From contig NW_012236523.1 of NCBI RefSeq assembly GCF_000787575.1, forward strand, positions 311,854-375,853: DNA of 64,000 bases, read 5' to 3'. Positions 34,974-48,855 of the stretch are shown piece by piece. The DNA comes from Acytostelium subglobosum LB1. Its lineage: Eukaryota > Evosea > Eumycetozoa > Acytosteliales > Acytosteliaceae. Below the pieces are notes generated by a model. It saw only the letters and a list, made by a program, of their open reading frames with translations. It was not told the origin of the DNA and did no database searches. The translations under genes were made by a program, and so were the position numbers. How positions within the stretch are numbered: the first letter of the stretch is position 1; each line of letters begins with the position of its first letter.

Positions 34974-36335
34974 ATGTCATTCTATCCATCACCAGCACCA
35001 TCAAAGTCATCATCCTTGGATAAGATAAGAGTGGCTGTTGTTGGTGACACTACTGTAGGTACATATCAAGTCATGGTGGCGGAGGTCCAAGTTACTGTTG
35101 ATGATGACGTTGATGATGTTGTTGATACTAACTAACTGACAACAACAACAACAACAACAAACAGGCAAGACATCATTAGTCAACCTAATATGTAAAGGAC
35201 AACTACTTGCTCATCCTCCCTCTTGGACAATGGGTTGCAACACAGACATAAAGGTAAGGAATGATTGATTGAATGAATGAACGACACATTATTAATGATT
35301 GATGATGATGATGTAGATACACGAATACCTATCCAAAGATTACTTTGTAGAGTTTGTAGATGTTGGAGGCTCAACAAAGTATAAGTTATCAAGACCAACA
35401 TTCTATAATGGTATCAATGGTCTGATCGTAGTGTATGATCTTACCAACAAGAACTCATTGGTCAATGTAAAGAAGTGGATATCAGAGGTGTTGAACAAGG
35501 TGTCACCAAACAACAATCCATGGTCACTGAAAGACAAGGAGGTGCCACTACTACTGGACAACACTGCTGATCAGCATCGAGCCACTCACGTTCCCTCCAT
35601 CCCCCTATTGATCATTGGCAACAAGTCAGACCTATTCTACGACAAGTCATTCATTGCGAACGATCATCTTGGACGATTAAGTGCTGCTGTTGTATGTTCA
35701 TTCATTCATTCAATCATTCATTCATTCTTACTCACTCTCGCTCCCTCATCCTTTAGTCTGCATTGAATGTTGATTGCTTCAGAGCTGGCAGCGAGAACTA
35801 TAATAAGCTTGACTTGTTTCTGAATAAGATCATCAGTATTATGCTGGAGGGCAATAGGAAGAGATCATCATCTAGCAATGTGACACCTGGCTTGACATTC
35901 TTTCCAACTTCAAACAGTTTCCATTCGGATATGAGCAGCAGTGGCAGTGGCAGTAGTAGGGAAAGACAACAAGATATTGATAGGTCTGGCGAGCGTCCAC
36001 TCTTTCTAAACAATCAACAACTACACTCTCTGTCGCCAACTCTTCCACACACAATGCAGGACCTATCATTCAGTCCGCCCTCAAACATACCATCAGCATC
36101 ATTGGCTTCATTCTTTAGTGGCAATGGCAATGTCAATAGTAGTGGCAATAGCATCAGTAGTAGTAGTGGCATCAACAACATCATCAACAACAACAATAGT
36201 GAACACTTAATACCATCTCCACAACAACAACATCAACAATCATCTTCAACAACATCATCAAGTGGAAACAAGCCTGTTCTTCATCGTAATCGATCGACCT
36301 CATACGAGATGAATTGGAATTGGAACAACAGTTAA
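34974..36335 (+). CDS. rabl3: Rab-like protein 3 (RABL3) GTPase with Ser/Asn-rich tail
   Basis: Four exons, 34974-35058, 35165-35253, 35317-35691 and 35757-36335, give 375 residues. The G-domain matches RABL3: P-loop GDTTVGKTSLVNLICKGQLL (the intron falls within it), the conserved PPSWTMGCNTDIK, switch II-like VDVGGSTKY, GLIVVYDLTNKNSLVNVKKW and PLLIIGNKSDL. RABL3 lacks a C-terminal prenylation cysteine, and none is present here. The last roughly 150 residues are Ser/Asn/Gln low complexity and are extra compared with the human 236-residue protein. RABL3 is linked to cell proliferation and to Ras prenylation control in animals; its role in amoebae is not known to me. Confidence 0.9.
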
Positions 36336-36690
36336 GTTATAGTTATAGCCATAGTCATAGTCATAGTCATTGTTGTATTACTCCTGTAAATAATAATAAT
36401 AATAAAGTGTAGATGGTCCATTGACCAACTCATTCCTGAACCTGGCATCCAATGAATCGGTGCTCTGACACCAACTTCAAAAAAAAGGAATGAACAACAA
36501 TCGTGAGTCATGATCATGAAGTGGTGTGTGTGACTCAGTCAGTCAACATTCAAACAACATCCATTCGTTGCTCAACACTTGAAAATCTATGTTGTAGAGT
36601 TATAGGTATAAGAAAGATATAGAGATAGAGATAGAAATAGACGATATATAGGAAGACAGTACAGATATTTAGATAGACTGACACATCGAG
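36336..36690. other. Intergenic spacer between the RABL3 and YIF1 genes, no gene found
   Basis: This 355-base same-strand spacer has AATAAT near 36390-36400 (possible poly-A signal of rabl3), (AGATAG)n near 36610-36640 and no coding ORF. Confidence 0.4.
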
Positions 36691-38014
36691 ATGAATTCGC
36701 AAAACTATCCTTCAATGGGTAAGCTTAGATAGAGTGACAAAGACATGGTTGATGCAATTGCATTGATACTCATACTATTACAATGAATGAATGAATAGAC
36801 CAATATAACTATGGTCAACAGGGACAACAGGGTCAACCTATGCAACAACATATGGGTGGAATGCCACAACAACAACAACAATGGACAAGTCCACCAAATC
36901 AACAACAACAACAACAATGGGGAAAGCCACCAGCACAGCAATATCCCAATCAACAACCATTCCAGAGAGACATTCCACAGCAATATGCAAGCGCACATCC
37001 ACAGTACTCTCCACCAGGTGCACAAAACCCAGACTTTATCGCCAACCTCTCCAACAACCCTCTGACTCAAGTCGGTCTGAACTATGGTCTCACCTATGGT
37101 CAATCATTGTTCAGTGATGGCAAACAATACGTCGACTCGAATGTAAGATAGTTAGATTGATCAATCCAGTCAGGCTATGAAGAGAAGTCGACTAATCAAT
37201 CATCCCAATGCATTACATAGTTTGGCAAATACTTCTCATTCTCAACATTGAAGAGCTACTTCAATGTCAACACCTCCTATGTATTCAATAAGATAAAGTT
37301 ACTACTCTTCCCCTTCCGTCAAAAGGTAGGTCATGCTCACATTGGCGCCAAGTCCATCTCGACCTCGAGCGCCACTCTAACATCATCTCACTCACCCTCC
37401 TTCAGACATGGAAGAGAAGAATCATTAGACAGGGCGATCTGGACCAATACCTTCCACCAAGGGATGACATTAATGCACCTGACCTGTATATTCCAATGAT
37501 GGCATTCGTCACATACTACTTGCTCTATGGATTCCAGTTGGGAATGTCAGCATCGTTCTCACCAGACAAGCTTGGCGCCTCAATCTCCAAAGGAATCATC
37601 ATTTGGTTGTTGGAGCTTGGACTCTTCAAGTTGGGCTTCTTCTTCACCAACTCCTACTCAATCCCCATGTACGATATGATATCCTACAGTGGATACAAAT
37701 ATGTATTGTATGTATATTACTATCATTTCTATCATTCGATCATTCAATCAACCTAACCTAACGTTTGTCCAAATAATAATGATAGGCTTGTATTGTCAAC
37801 TGCAGTGACTATACTGTTTGGCGGTGCTGTGACTTGGGGAGCATGTGCATACATATCAATATGTATTGGAATCTTTATTGTCAAGACACTCAGAGTTGTT
37901 CTCCTTTCAGACAACATTCACTCTGATATGCACAATCCAGAGGGAGGCACAAAGAGGAACTACTTTGTCGTTATGATTGCCATTCTCCAAGCACTCCTCT
38001 GTTGGGTGTACTAA
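36691..38014 (+). CDS. yif1: YIF1-type Golgi/ER transport membrane protein
   Basis: YIF1 partners YIP1 in ER-Golgi vesicle transport. Five exons, 36691-36718, 36799-37142, 37221-37325, 37406-37707 and 37786-38014, give 335 residues. The N-terminal cytosolic part is Gln/Pro/Asn-rich. The YIF1 signature follows (GLNYGLTYGQSLF, FGKYFSFSTLKSYFNVNTSY, VFNKIKLLLFPFRQKTWKRR). PPRDDINAPDLYIPMMAFVT leads into the first of about four or five membrane spans, and the protein ends hydrophobically as the family does (LQALLCWVY). All exon joins keep phase. Confidence 0.93.
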
Positions 38015-38324
38015 ACGAACCATGTCCTGTCATTCAATCAATCAGTCGATCGTTCGTTCATTCATTCAATCAGGAGGATAGACATATCGATAATGGAATC
38101 CAAATATATATAAGTATAACAAATAAATAACAACGTTCATCCATCCATCCGTCAAACATGATGAGGGAAAGACCTTTGTTGCTTGTTGAAGTGTCTATGT
38201 ATGTACCTAAAGGGAAGGTGGCGAGGGCAAGGGTTTATTATAACAAAGTGTCTGTAGCATTTTCAATCATGTTCCTGATGGTGCTGCTGCTAATGATGAT
38301 GATGTGAGCCGGTAAAGTAGTCAT
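38015..38324. other. Convergent spacer between the YIF1 and NEDD8 genes
   Basis: This spacer has a poly-A signal for each gene. On the minus strand AATAAA lies near 38240, and on the plus strand AATAAATAA lies near 38120. A 49-codon plus-strand frame (38158-38307) ends in a hydrophobic run, but it overlaps the NEDD8 3' region and has no other support. Confidence 0.5.
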
Positions 38325-39655
<1,331 letters not shown>

Positions 39656-41937
39656 ATGATAATACTTATTAAATCACCTTCAATAACATTTAGTGTGGAT
39701 ATTCATCCAGATGATAATATTGAAGCATTATATAATAAGGTTGCAGAGAGAACTGATTACCAAAGATTCCAATTCGAGTTGTTGTTTGCTGGAAATGGTC
39801 TAAGACATGGTATATCAGTAATTGATAATGGTATCCGAAAGGAATCAATTGTACATATGTTAATAATCAAAGAACTAAGATACATCGTCATCTATAACAA
39901 TGAAGAATATCCAATAACTCTACCAAACAACAATGGTCTAACTGTTCAATCACTACACATGTATGTTGTTGGATGGAACTATCCCAATCACTCAATCAAA
40001 CTAACAATGGACAATACATTTAGGTACATTCGCAATCACTTCATTCGACGTATACCTGCCATTGGTACACACAACATGGAGTTGAGTGTTAGAGGAAGTG
40101 GAAATATGTTGATTGCAACATCTTCGTTACATAGTTGCTTGAAGACAATGGACCGTATTGATCTGTTGTTGATAGAGAAGATACCAACTGTTGACATACC
40201 ATCTGGACCAAGTCTGCCAGAGCAGTTTGATCACGAACTGCTACTGAACAGCTTTGTCGAGTCGTCCATATCATCGGATGTAGAGATCGTCTTTTGTTTC
40301 GATACCACTGGATCAATGGCAACTATAGTTCATACTGTAAGACAACAGGTTGAGGCCACCGTCAGCAGATTGATGAGTGACATACCAAACATACGTATTG
40401 GAATCATGGGACTTGGTGATTATAGTGATGGCAAGGATGTTCTGACCACACTGGACCTTACACGTGATGTTGATCAATTGGTATCATTCATCAACTCTGT
40501 TCCAAACACATCTGGAGGTGATATACCAGAAGCATATGAATGGGCATTGTAAGTCTGTCACACTCGATCATTCATTCATTCAATCATCACTAATCATAGA
40601 CTGCACCCAAACAAATAGGAAAAAGGCCAAAGACTTGTCATGGTCAACATACACATCCAAGGCATTTGTGATGATTGGCGATTCGAATCCACATGAGCCA
40701 TCACATACCAATCTCAAGATCAACTGGTTTGAAGCATGTGTAAGTCGAGTCTGAATGATTGATCATGTCCCATGGCCTACTCACTCAAACGAATTCATCC
40801 CTGCGGATACAGGATGAGCTATACGACATTGGAATCAAGGTATATGGTGTCAAAGCATTGGGCAGTTCTATATTCTATGAGGAGATTGCACAGAGAACTG
40901 GTGGACTATGTATCAATTTCAATAACTTTAAGTTGATCACAGAGATGTTCTTGGCAATATGTTACAGGGAGGCATCATATGAGAAGTTCAAGAAGTATGA
41001 GAGGGAACTCATATCACCAAACACTGGATCATCAAACAACAACAACAGCAACAACAACAGTAGCTCTGATATCACAGCCATCCTATCCGATCTTAATCAA
41101 GCAAACTTCACTGTGGTCGAGACCAAGGACACAGCTGCGTCACCAACCTCCATCAAGCCATCACCATTGAATGATCTATCATCAGACAGCAACAGTAACA
41201 GCAACAACAACAACAACAACAACATTATAATCAAGAAACGTGGATACCCAACTAGAATGAGGAGTAATGAGGACTGGTTCAATCATTCATTGGACAAGAC
41301 TACTTATCCAACATTCATGTACAGCGATACACTTGGATACTTTGTACGCAACAATCCCGATGTGATGAGTAAGCCTGGCATCTCAGACGCACCCCATCAT
41401 GTCTATCCCGATGGAACAAGCTCACTATCAATGGCATCAACAATCTTTGCCGATGACTGCAGGAGCATGAGCAAACAAATGCACAGACGACCAATGGCCG
41501 TGGCAATCGTTGGCGACAACCACATTGGCAAGACAACATTTGTCAACAGGATCAACATGTTTGCATATGGTGATATTGTGTTGGAGGAGTTTACGCCACA
41601 CATCAGAGCCAATCAGATTGGCAAGGTACGTGCATATGGTGTATGCTTTGATGTATCCAATGCCAACAGCTACAAGAATGTTAGGGCATATCTGGACGTG
41701 ATCACAACCAGGGATCGCGGTACACCAATATTCGTTGTGGCACTCAAGTCTGATATTGTTGACAATGCCATTGGAACACCTGTGTATGAGCTGAACGAGT
41801 ACACAACCACTGGATACAAGATCATTGGACACTCCACACATCAGAACAATGCCAGTCTAAAGGAGATAGCAGAGAGGATTAAAAAGACCATCGACCCAGG
41901 TATGCCAGTGACAAAGTCATCCTGTAGTCTGATGTAG
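39656..41937 (+). CDS. Ubiquitin-like + vWFA + degenerate Ras-like GTPase, CAAX-ended
   Basis: Three exons, 39656-40548, 40619-40739 and 40813-41937, give 712 residues. Residues 1-75 look like a ubiquitin-like fold (IILIKSPSITFSVDIHPDDN, LLFAGNGLRHG). A vWFA domain starts near residue 213 with a MIDAS-like DTTGS (216-220), then GIMGLGDYSDGKD and FVMIGDSNPHE. After Asn-rich linkers, the C-terminal 150 residues look like a small GTPase: P-loop GDNHIGKT (572-579), FVNRINMFAYGDIVLEEFTP, VRAYGVCFDVSNANSYKNVR and FVVALKSDI at the NKxD position. The switch II DxxG strand is missing and NKxD is LKSD, so GTP hydrolysis is doubtful. It ends in CSLM, a prenylation-type CAAX box. I know no named family with this order. 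Confidence 0.8.
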
Positions 41938-42011
41938 ATGTAAATGGTTACTTCTTCCTTTTATTATTAATTACATGTCGTTCGTTCGTTCATGGCCCAT
42001 CCATTGAATGA

Positions 42012-42769
42012 TTATGGGTTTATCTTTGGTGTGATGGGCGTTCCAAGCCTGGAAAAGTTGAATATTGTACATAGGACAGCGTTGAAGAAGGAGCATACTA
42101 GTGCCGCGACGCCTAGTGACAGACCCTCGGATGGGCCCCACGTCAGTCCTTCGGCCTCACCCGAGAATGAATGACAATAATAGAGTCCATTGCACTTTTG
42201 GAACTTTTGATCGTTGAAGTTACCAGTGACGCTCAGTATCGATAGGAATCCAATCAGTTGGAAGACGAATGCCGCCAGTGAGCTGCTGAATGCCAAATGT
42301 TGAAAGACAATATCGCGATCCTTTACAAAGTACAATATATACGATATGAACATCAATGCCAACGGGAAGAATGTCAATCCCTCGAATGCCGCCACTGTTG
42401 AGAATGTTCCCTGTATGATCGTGTTTGTATAATCATGTTCTGTTTGTATAATCGCTGTAATATTAATCTGATTGATTGAGTGTGTGAGTGTGAGTGTGTG
42501 TGGGGTGGACCAAGGTCCAAAGGTAGTCCAAAGGTGGTCCAAAGGTCGCGACTTGGAAGTATGAATGAATGAATGAGTGTGATGCATACACTTGTCTTTG
42601 TATATCTTGTTAGACCGAATGAGTAGACATCCCAACTTGTCCTGTTTTGGTTAAGAGGTATATCTATTTCATACCAATCCTTGCAAAAGGTTCCAATGGT
42701 CAGGCCCAACAAGGCCAATGATACCAAGAACACAGTGGCAATTATAATACGATCGTGTGTTATAGTCAT
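42012..42769 (-). CDS. Four-pass membrane protein, copy 1 of a tandem pair
   Basis: Two exons, 42769-42590 and 42410-42012, give about 192 residues; the second exon start is chosen for phase and could be slightly upstream. There are four hydrophobic stretches (IIIATVFLVSLALLGLTIG, FPLALMFISYILYF, HLAFSSSLAAFVFQLIGFLS, and LGVAALVCSFFNAVLCTIF). A WYEIDI segment follows the first span. The loop before the last span has KCNGLYYCHSFSG. The same Cys-Asn-Gly...Cys-His-Ser pattern is in the neighbouring gene at 43255-44465. This resembles small tetraspan families in dictyostelids; the role is unknown to me. Confidence 0.7.
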
Positions 42770-43254
42770 TCTGTTGTATGTTTAGTATAAGTGCGCTTTT
42801 TCTATATAATTATAATTGTAATCTCTATGTATCTATATCTAAGATCTATTTGATTCAATCTTAATTAATTAATTACAACAAACAAATAATAAGTCAGAAT
42901 ATATAGTGTGTGTGATTGATTGTTGTTGACGGTGGACGTAGAGAGTCTGGATAAGTGTTTGGTGTATGATTGAATCTGTTTGAAGTACCTTCGGTGGGGG
43001 TGACCCTCCAATCAAATCCGTTGACATGATGCCATGTAGGGTGTGTTTTGATCAACAAAAAATCCTTATTTGAATTTATTTGATTTGAATCAAAATAGTG
43101 TGTGAATCTGATCTTAATTCATTGCGGGTTCAATCAACCAACCAACCAATTATTAGTACAAAGGACACAGTGTAGTGTGTGTGTGTTTATTGGTATGTTC
43201 CGATCGCTCGGTAATGTAATGTAGAGCCTAGCCATGCCATTCCATCAATATTAT
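42770..43254. other. 485-base spacer, no gene found
   Basis: This same-strand spacer lies between the two tetraspan genes. It is AT-rich with GTGTGTG runs and no ORF of note. The region around 43010-43100 has TTTGATTTGAATCAAA-like palindromic text and nothing else recognisable. Confidence 0.35.
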
Positions 43255-44465
43255 CTATATTAATGACTCGGCATTGGTAAATGGTTTGCCTGATGCATTT
43301 AGAGTTGTCGTCGTAGTTGTAGTTGATGTGGAAGTTGTCAGAGATGGCATGTTACCGCTACTGCTGACATTGATATTGTTGTTGGTGGTATATAATATAT
43401 TGTCAAAGCTTGATCTCGATGTATTTGACTTTGGTACATAAGGTGCAAGTATATATTGTTTGTTGTCATTGTTGTCATTGTTGTCATTGTTGTCATTATT
43501 GTTGTTGTTATGATTGAGAGGTTGGAATGAATATAATTGTTTGCCACCACTGATTGGTATAAGATTGTTTGGTATGATGAAGCTTGAAGGTGGTAACGTC
43601 ACTGATTGGTAGTCGACTACATCATTGCTGTTGTTGCCGTCAATGTTGTTGTTGTTGTTGAACACATCATCATCACTACTCTCAATTATAAGTTGATTTA
43701 GTGCACTATACTGTCGCTTATCCTTGCTCCTAAATGCCAACTTTCGAATCGCTCGAACATTGTTGAAGAAATGTACAAAGGACAGATCGATTCGTTGAGC
43801 GCCTTCAATGAAACTCTTGTGATAGTATGTGAAGCACATGACAATGCTCAGTGCCTCGGCCATTATCGAGAAGAGACATGCCCAGAAGCCATGCATCAGC
43901 TCCCAGTCCCACACCTTGCCGTTGGGCCCGACGAACTGGCCCTGCATCGAATGGCAAAAGGTGATGGCATCGGGCGAGAAGACGCCATTGCAGTTGAGAA
44001 AGTCGTCTTCTCGGAGGCTGGTGCTGATTCGAAAGAATTGGAAGAAACCAATCACCAGCATACTGAGTGTGACGACTGAAGCGCAGCCCGACATATATAT
44101 CGCACGAATGGTCTTGTGATAAATCAGATTGACTGTCAACGCCAAGTTTGTGATCGATCCAATCTGTGCCAGCAACACAAATGCAAAGCTTATCCTAAAT
44201 GTTGACTTTGTCCTACTCCCTGCATAAACTGCTGTATCCTTGGACTGGAAGTAATTGATCGAGTGTGTGAGTGTGTGTGAGCCACGATCAATCAATCAGG
44301 TGATGATGCTACACATACATTAAAGTCATCCTTTATATCGAACCATGTGAATATGTATAGGTCTTCACCATCTGTGATGTAGTACCATGGTGTGGACAAT
44401 GACATCAAGATGGCAAAACTGATAAGTATTCCCAACACAAGGTTGATGTTGAAGACATAGGACAT
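43255..44465 (-). CDS. Four-pass membrane protein, copy 2, with long Asn/Asp-rich tail
   Basis: Two exons, 44465-44319 and 44244-43255, give about 378 residues. The N-terminus has a hydrophobic span (INLVLGILISFAILMSLS) then PWYYITDGEDLY. Three more spans lie in the second exon (ISFAFVLLAQIGSITNLALT, IYMSGCASVVTLSMLVIGFF, WACLFSIMAEALSIVM). The extracellular loop has FLNCNGVF...FCHSMQG, matching copy 1 (KCNGLYYCHSFSG). The cytoplasmic tail of about 150 residues is Asn/Asp-rich with an NDN repeat (43465-43510), and copy 1 lacks it. The pair is a tandem duplication that has diverged. Confidence 0.72.
43461..43512 (-). repeat. Hexanucleotide repeat encoding Asn/Asp
   Basis: Read on the plus strand, units of TTGTCA repeat here, giving an Asn-Asp-Asn run in the tail of the second tetraspan protein. 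Repeat number probably differs between strains. Confidence 0.6.
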
Positions 44466-44815
44466 GATGTACTACTATGAGTTGAGTTTGTGTGTTGGGT
44501 TTATAATGATTGATTACATGTACTACAATATATCTATCTTATCTATCTGTTATATGTTTTAAATATAATGATCATTGAGAGAGTTGAGTCGTTTGTGTGG
44601 GTTGGTTGATCAAAAGTTGCATCCAACACTCAATCCATGTCCTTGCCCATGCAAGATAGTGTACCCCTTGTTCTAGTTTTGTGAAGGTCCACACTTCACC
44701 CCTTTTGCACCAAAGTCCTCGAGTCCCTAAGAAGGACCTCACACGATTGTTTGAAAAAATATCGCTTTTTGGTGCTTGATTGGTGCGATGCACCACACTC
44801 ACTTTAATACTACAA
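44466..44815. other. Spacer before the ComC array
   Basis: This 350-base region lies between the upstream end of tetraspan copy 2 and the 3' end of ComC copy A. It contains a short hairpin-like GGTGCGATGCACC near 44781. The minus ORF at 44572-44802 has no recognisable domain. Confidence 0.35.
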
Positions 44816-47800
44816 CTACTTTTTGTTCATCTTGATCATGTCTATCATTCGTCTACCTCTCAACTTTTTCTTGATGATTATTGATGTAGCGGCAACAATG
44901 ATTGCCACACCAACTACTGTGACTACAACGATCACTGGTATCTTCCACTTGTTGGAGCTGCTGGAGCGATCTGCACAGGCATCACGGGTGTCCTGATCCA
45001 CAAGTACGGAGAAGTCTGGATCAATTATACAATGTTGGCATTGTGGCAAATTGATTCCAATCAATGTTGTGGTGTCTGTTGTGTTGATGATCTCATTGCG
45101 AGAGAATGATGGTCTGCCATCGGACAAGGCAAAGGGCAAGAATCGACCAAACAGTTCAACACCATTCTTGTTGGTCACCTTGAGGAATTGGACATTATTG
45201 AGCTTGTCAATCTCCACGACACTCTGTGAGCCAGCGCACACATTGGTGGCATTGTTGAGCGAGCCGTCCTTCTGCATAACAACACGCAGCGTGTTCAAGT
45301 TGGACTTGAACGACCATCCACTAATGTCCACCGTCATCTTGAGTGAGTTGGGCGTGTATGTAGTTGTCTGTCCTGCGAATGAGAGAGTCCTGGTGTTTGG
45401 CGAGATGTCCAATGTCACAGTCACGTTCAACAACATCGTGGTACCTCGCTGTGGCACCAGGTTGTAGATGTATGATGTCAGGGTTGCGGATGTAATGACG
45501 CTTGATGTCCAGGTGTTGGTGAACAACTCATCGATGATGATGTTCCTGGTCGAGTCCAACTCTTGAATGGCAACAATGTTGAACTGGAATGACGAGCCAT
45601 CGGCCTCAATAGTCGTGGATGGACTGTTGGCATCAGGTGTGATCACCACACTTGGATTAAGTATTGATTCACAATAAGTACCACCATATCCATTGGAACA
45701 ATGGCACTGTCCACCAACACATTGACCATTGCCATTACACAGATTATCAGTTCCACATTGATCATTATTCTTTGTAGGGTCTACATAATATTATGTTTGA
45801 TTAGTATATGTTTGGAAAGGGTTGGTCGAGTGTGTGGAGTGCTTACAAATGATCAATGTATGGTTTGATTGATAGGCATGTGAGTTGATCTCAATGTAAA
45901 GGTTAGCATAACCTTCAGTCAATCCACCAGGTATCACACAACGAAGTACTGTTGAGTTGGGATTGGCGATATCAGTGCATGTCTTGTCATTGATCGTCAC
46001 CTTGATCTTGTTGATCTGATCACTAAAATATCCATAGAACATCACCGTTCCACCATCCACAGTCAATCTTGATGTTGATCCAACTGATGGGTAAACTATA
46101 TTGATTGAATGATCGATCGAGTGAGTGAGTGATTGATGGATGGCGATGGTTATACATACAATTGATTGGAACTGATGTTGTAAAGTTCTGGTAGTAGTTG
46201 GATAGGAGTAGTTGATTCACTCCTAGGTTGGGAACATCACTCCTTGATATGTTACATATCATTGATGATTGTGTGATCAGAGCTTGTCCACATAGTGCAC
46301 CACTGACAAATACCTTGTACATGAATGACGTCTCAAAGTAACCCGACAGTTTGATATTGATATAGTTGTCCTCGACTAGTCCATAAGCATCTGTTATGTT
46401 TGTACCATCTGTTGCCCATCCAATTTTCTTTGTAACATTGATCGAAGGTGATTCTGTGAATTTAACTTGATCAGATCCATCATCATTATATATTTGGTAT
46501 CTATTCGTTTGATTGATTGTTGTCAGTTTATGAACATTGATTGTTATTGGGTGGAGGGGATACTTACGTGTACAATGTGTTTGGGATGTTCAATCCCAGG
46601 TTGGTGGACATGCCATTGCCATAACCTAGATTTTTACCTCTGATCTTGAAAAAGGAAGGTCTAGGACGTGGCAATATAAAGATTGCACGATCAATTGTGG
46701 CATCTAATTGATTGATTGATTGATTGATTGAATAAGTCAGTAAGTGATTGAGTGATTGAATGAGTGATGGATTGTACATACTGCATGTAAAGGTAGAGGG
46801 AGGTGCAGGAATATTTGATGGAATGTAACCATTTACATCTGACCAGTAACAGTAGAAACATTCTGGGACGGAGAATATACCGGTCTTTGCATAATTGAAG
46901 TATGATTTCCTGATCTGACAATATGACTCTGGTATATATCCATTAACATTTGGATTATTATCGACCAGGAAGAATGTCAATTGAGCTCCTGATGCAAAAT
47001 AATCTGGAATTTGTCCTTTCAAATTATTATTGGATAATACACTATATTGATAATTGTCAATATACTTCTGAGATGGAGTGATGTATCTCTGATCATGTAC
47101 ATACATTTCCAGTTTATCTGTTTGATTGAACCAGCTGAGTGGTGGAAATGATTCAAGACCAGAGTTGGTGTTTGAACTGGATGTCAGGGGAGAGAGGAGG
47201 GCATGATAAGGTAAGTTTGGGTCTGTGATTGATTGATTGATTAATTGAGTGATGGGATGGATGATCACGTACTAAAATGTTAGACCAGATACTTTGGTAA
47301 TTGGACTAGAGACTCTATCGAATATACTGTACATATTGATTGATTGATGGGTGTAAGTAGGTGGGATAAGGATTGTGATGGATGTAGTTGGGAGCTTGAT
47401 TGATCAATAAATACATTGAAGTGATTGATTTGAGCGATGACAGATCCGTGGATGTAAGATTACAATTTGACAATCTCCTGTTTCAAGCAAAGATATGAAG
47501 GATGATTGTCAGTGAATGATTGATTGAATGGTTGGTTGGTTGGTTTGTTGATGCTTGTTGCTTACAAGGTTAGTATGCCAGATGATGCAAGACTGACTGT
47601 TGAGACTGGTGCAGTTACAGGTAGGCTGTAGTATGTTTGTTGAATATTGCTAAGTGGGAGAATGATGAATGAGTATTGTGTTCCTCCATGGAGGTACCTT
47701 GATTGAAGTCCATCACAACATACACTGATTGCAACTGAGGGTTGTTATTGATCTCAACCTGGATTGCTGTGGGAACAATCAATATCCTAAGGATTGATGT

Positions 47801-48855
47801 CGGAACATTGATTGAGTGAGAATGAGGAGCAACAACATCATCATCATCATTATTATTAATGTTTCCATAACTACAACTTACAAACTTTTTAATGATGGAT
47901 ACCTGGATGAGAGACTGAATGTTGTATAAGGTATTGTCTGTCCAGGAGGGTACTCCAAATTTCTGGAACATCCACGATATGTCAGTGAATGTTTCATTTG
48001 ATCCATTGATTGATAGATTATGTATACATACAACATGGTCAGTTTGGGGAAGTTCTGAATAGCTGGATCAAAGTTGAGTGAGGGGAACATGGCGTAGATG
48101 TTGTTGGTGAAGTCGACAACAGTAAGATTGGGCAGCTTGAACAATGACAGTGGTATATTCGAATATATATAAGTCTTCTTGATCTCAATTGAAACGATTG
48201 GATTGTACACTGGATAATTTGATGAGAACGTTACTGGATTGTTTGCATTGCCTTCCAATCTGTTTGTGTGATTGAATGAGTGAGTATGTTTGATTGATCG
48301 ATTGATAGACATGCACATACTTGATGTATGCCAGTTTGGTATTTGATGGATTGTCCAACAATTCAATCACACTCAAGGAATCATTCCCGACTGAGTAGTT
48401 GGAGTTGAATACGAGATTGAACTTTACAAGGTTGGGCAGTTGCAACTCTGGCAATGGCAGTGGAATGGCCTGTGACACTGGTACTTGAATAGTTGATCTT
48501 TGTGATTGTTAGAGAGAGTGATCAAACGAATCAGTATGAATGATGAACTTAAACATACATGATCTGAGTGACACTTGCATTGTTGAGTGTATTGCAAATG
48601 ACATCAGGTGATATGGACTGACATGTGAGTGCAGATAAGTTCCAGTTAAGTTTGAATTGAGCTCCAATCCATCTGATTGCCTCCACTTCAAACATTGATA
48701 GATTTGTTAGCAGGAGTATGAGGCCAATCAACATGACATCACATACATTCATTACTGTTTAGGTTCTGTCCTGATGTTGTATGAACATTGATCAATAACA
48801 CGAATAGAAGTAGTAGTGATGGGATCATTCCCAATGAGATATGTGAATGTGTCAT
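44816..48855 (-). CDS. ComC-family receptor, copy A
   Basis: This is a type I membrane protein of the dictyostelid ComC family. The start is taken at the ATG at 48855, giving a signal peptide (PSLLLLFVLLINVHTTSGQN); exon 1 is 48855-48747 and exon 2 is 48685-48559 (AIRWIGAQFKLNWNLS...). Many short exons with leucine-rich text follow. A conserved block then reads PECFYCYWSDVNG, ending TFTC, and IRGKNLGYG begins the IPT/TIG region. Later exons are 46703-46568, 46500-46160, 46095-45847 and the last, 45780-44816. The last exon has EGF-like CGTDNLCNGNGQC, the supersandwich domain (WSFKSNLNTLRVVMQKDGS, LIGINLPQCQ, DPDFSVLVDQ), a TM (VIVVVTVVGVAIIVAATSI) and a short basic tail. LRR exon borders were checked only in part. 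Confidence 0.8.

Noticed and set aside
38158-38307. 49-codon plus frame with a hydrophobic end (LMVLLLMMMM)
   Set aside because: Overlaps the 3' region and poly-A signal of NEDD8; the hydrophobic end is a low-complexity Met/Leu run. Not enough to call a gene.
44572-44802. 76-residue minus frame before the ComC array
   Set aside because: No recognisable domain; likely spacer.
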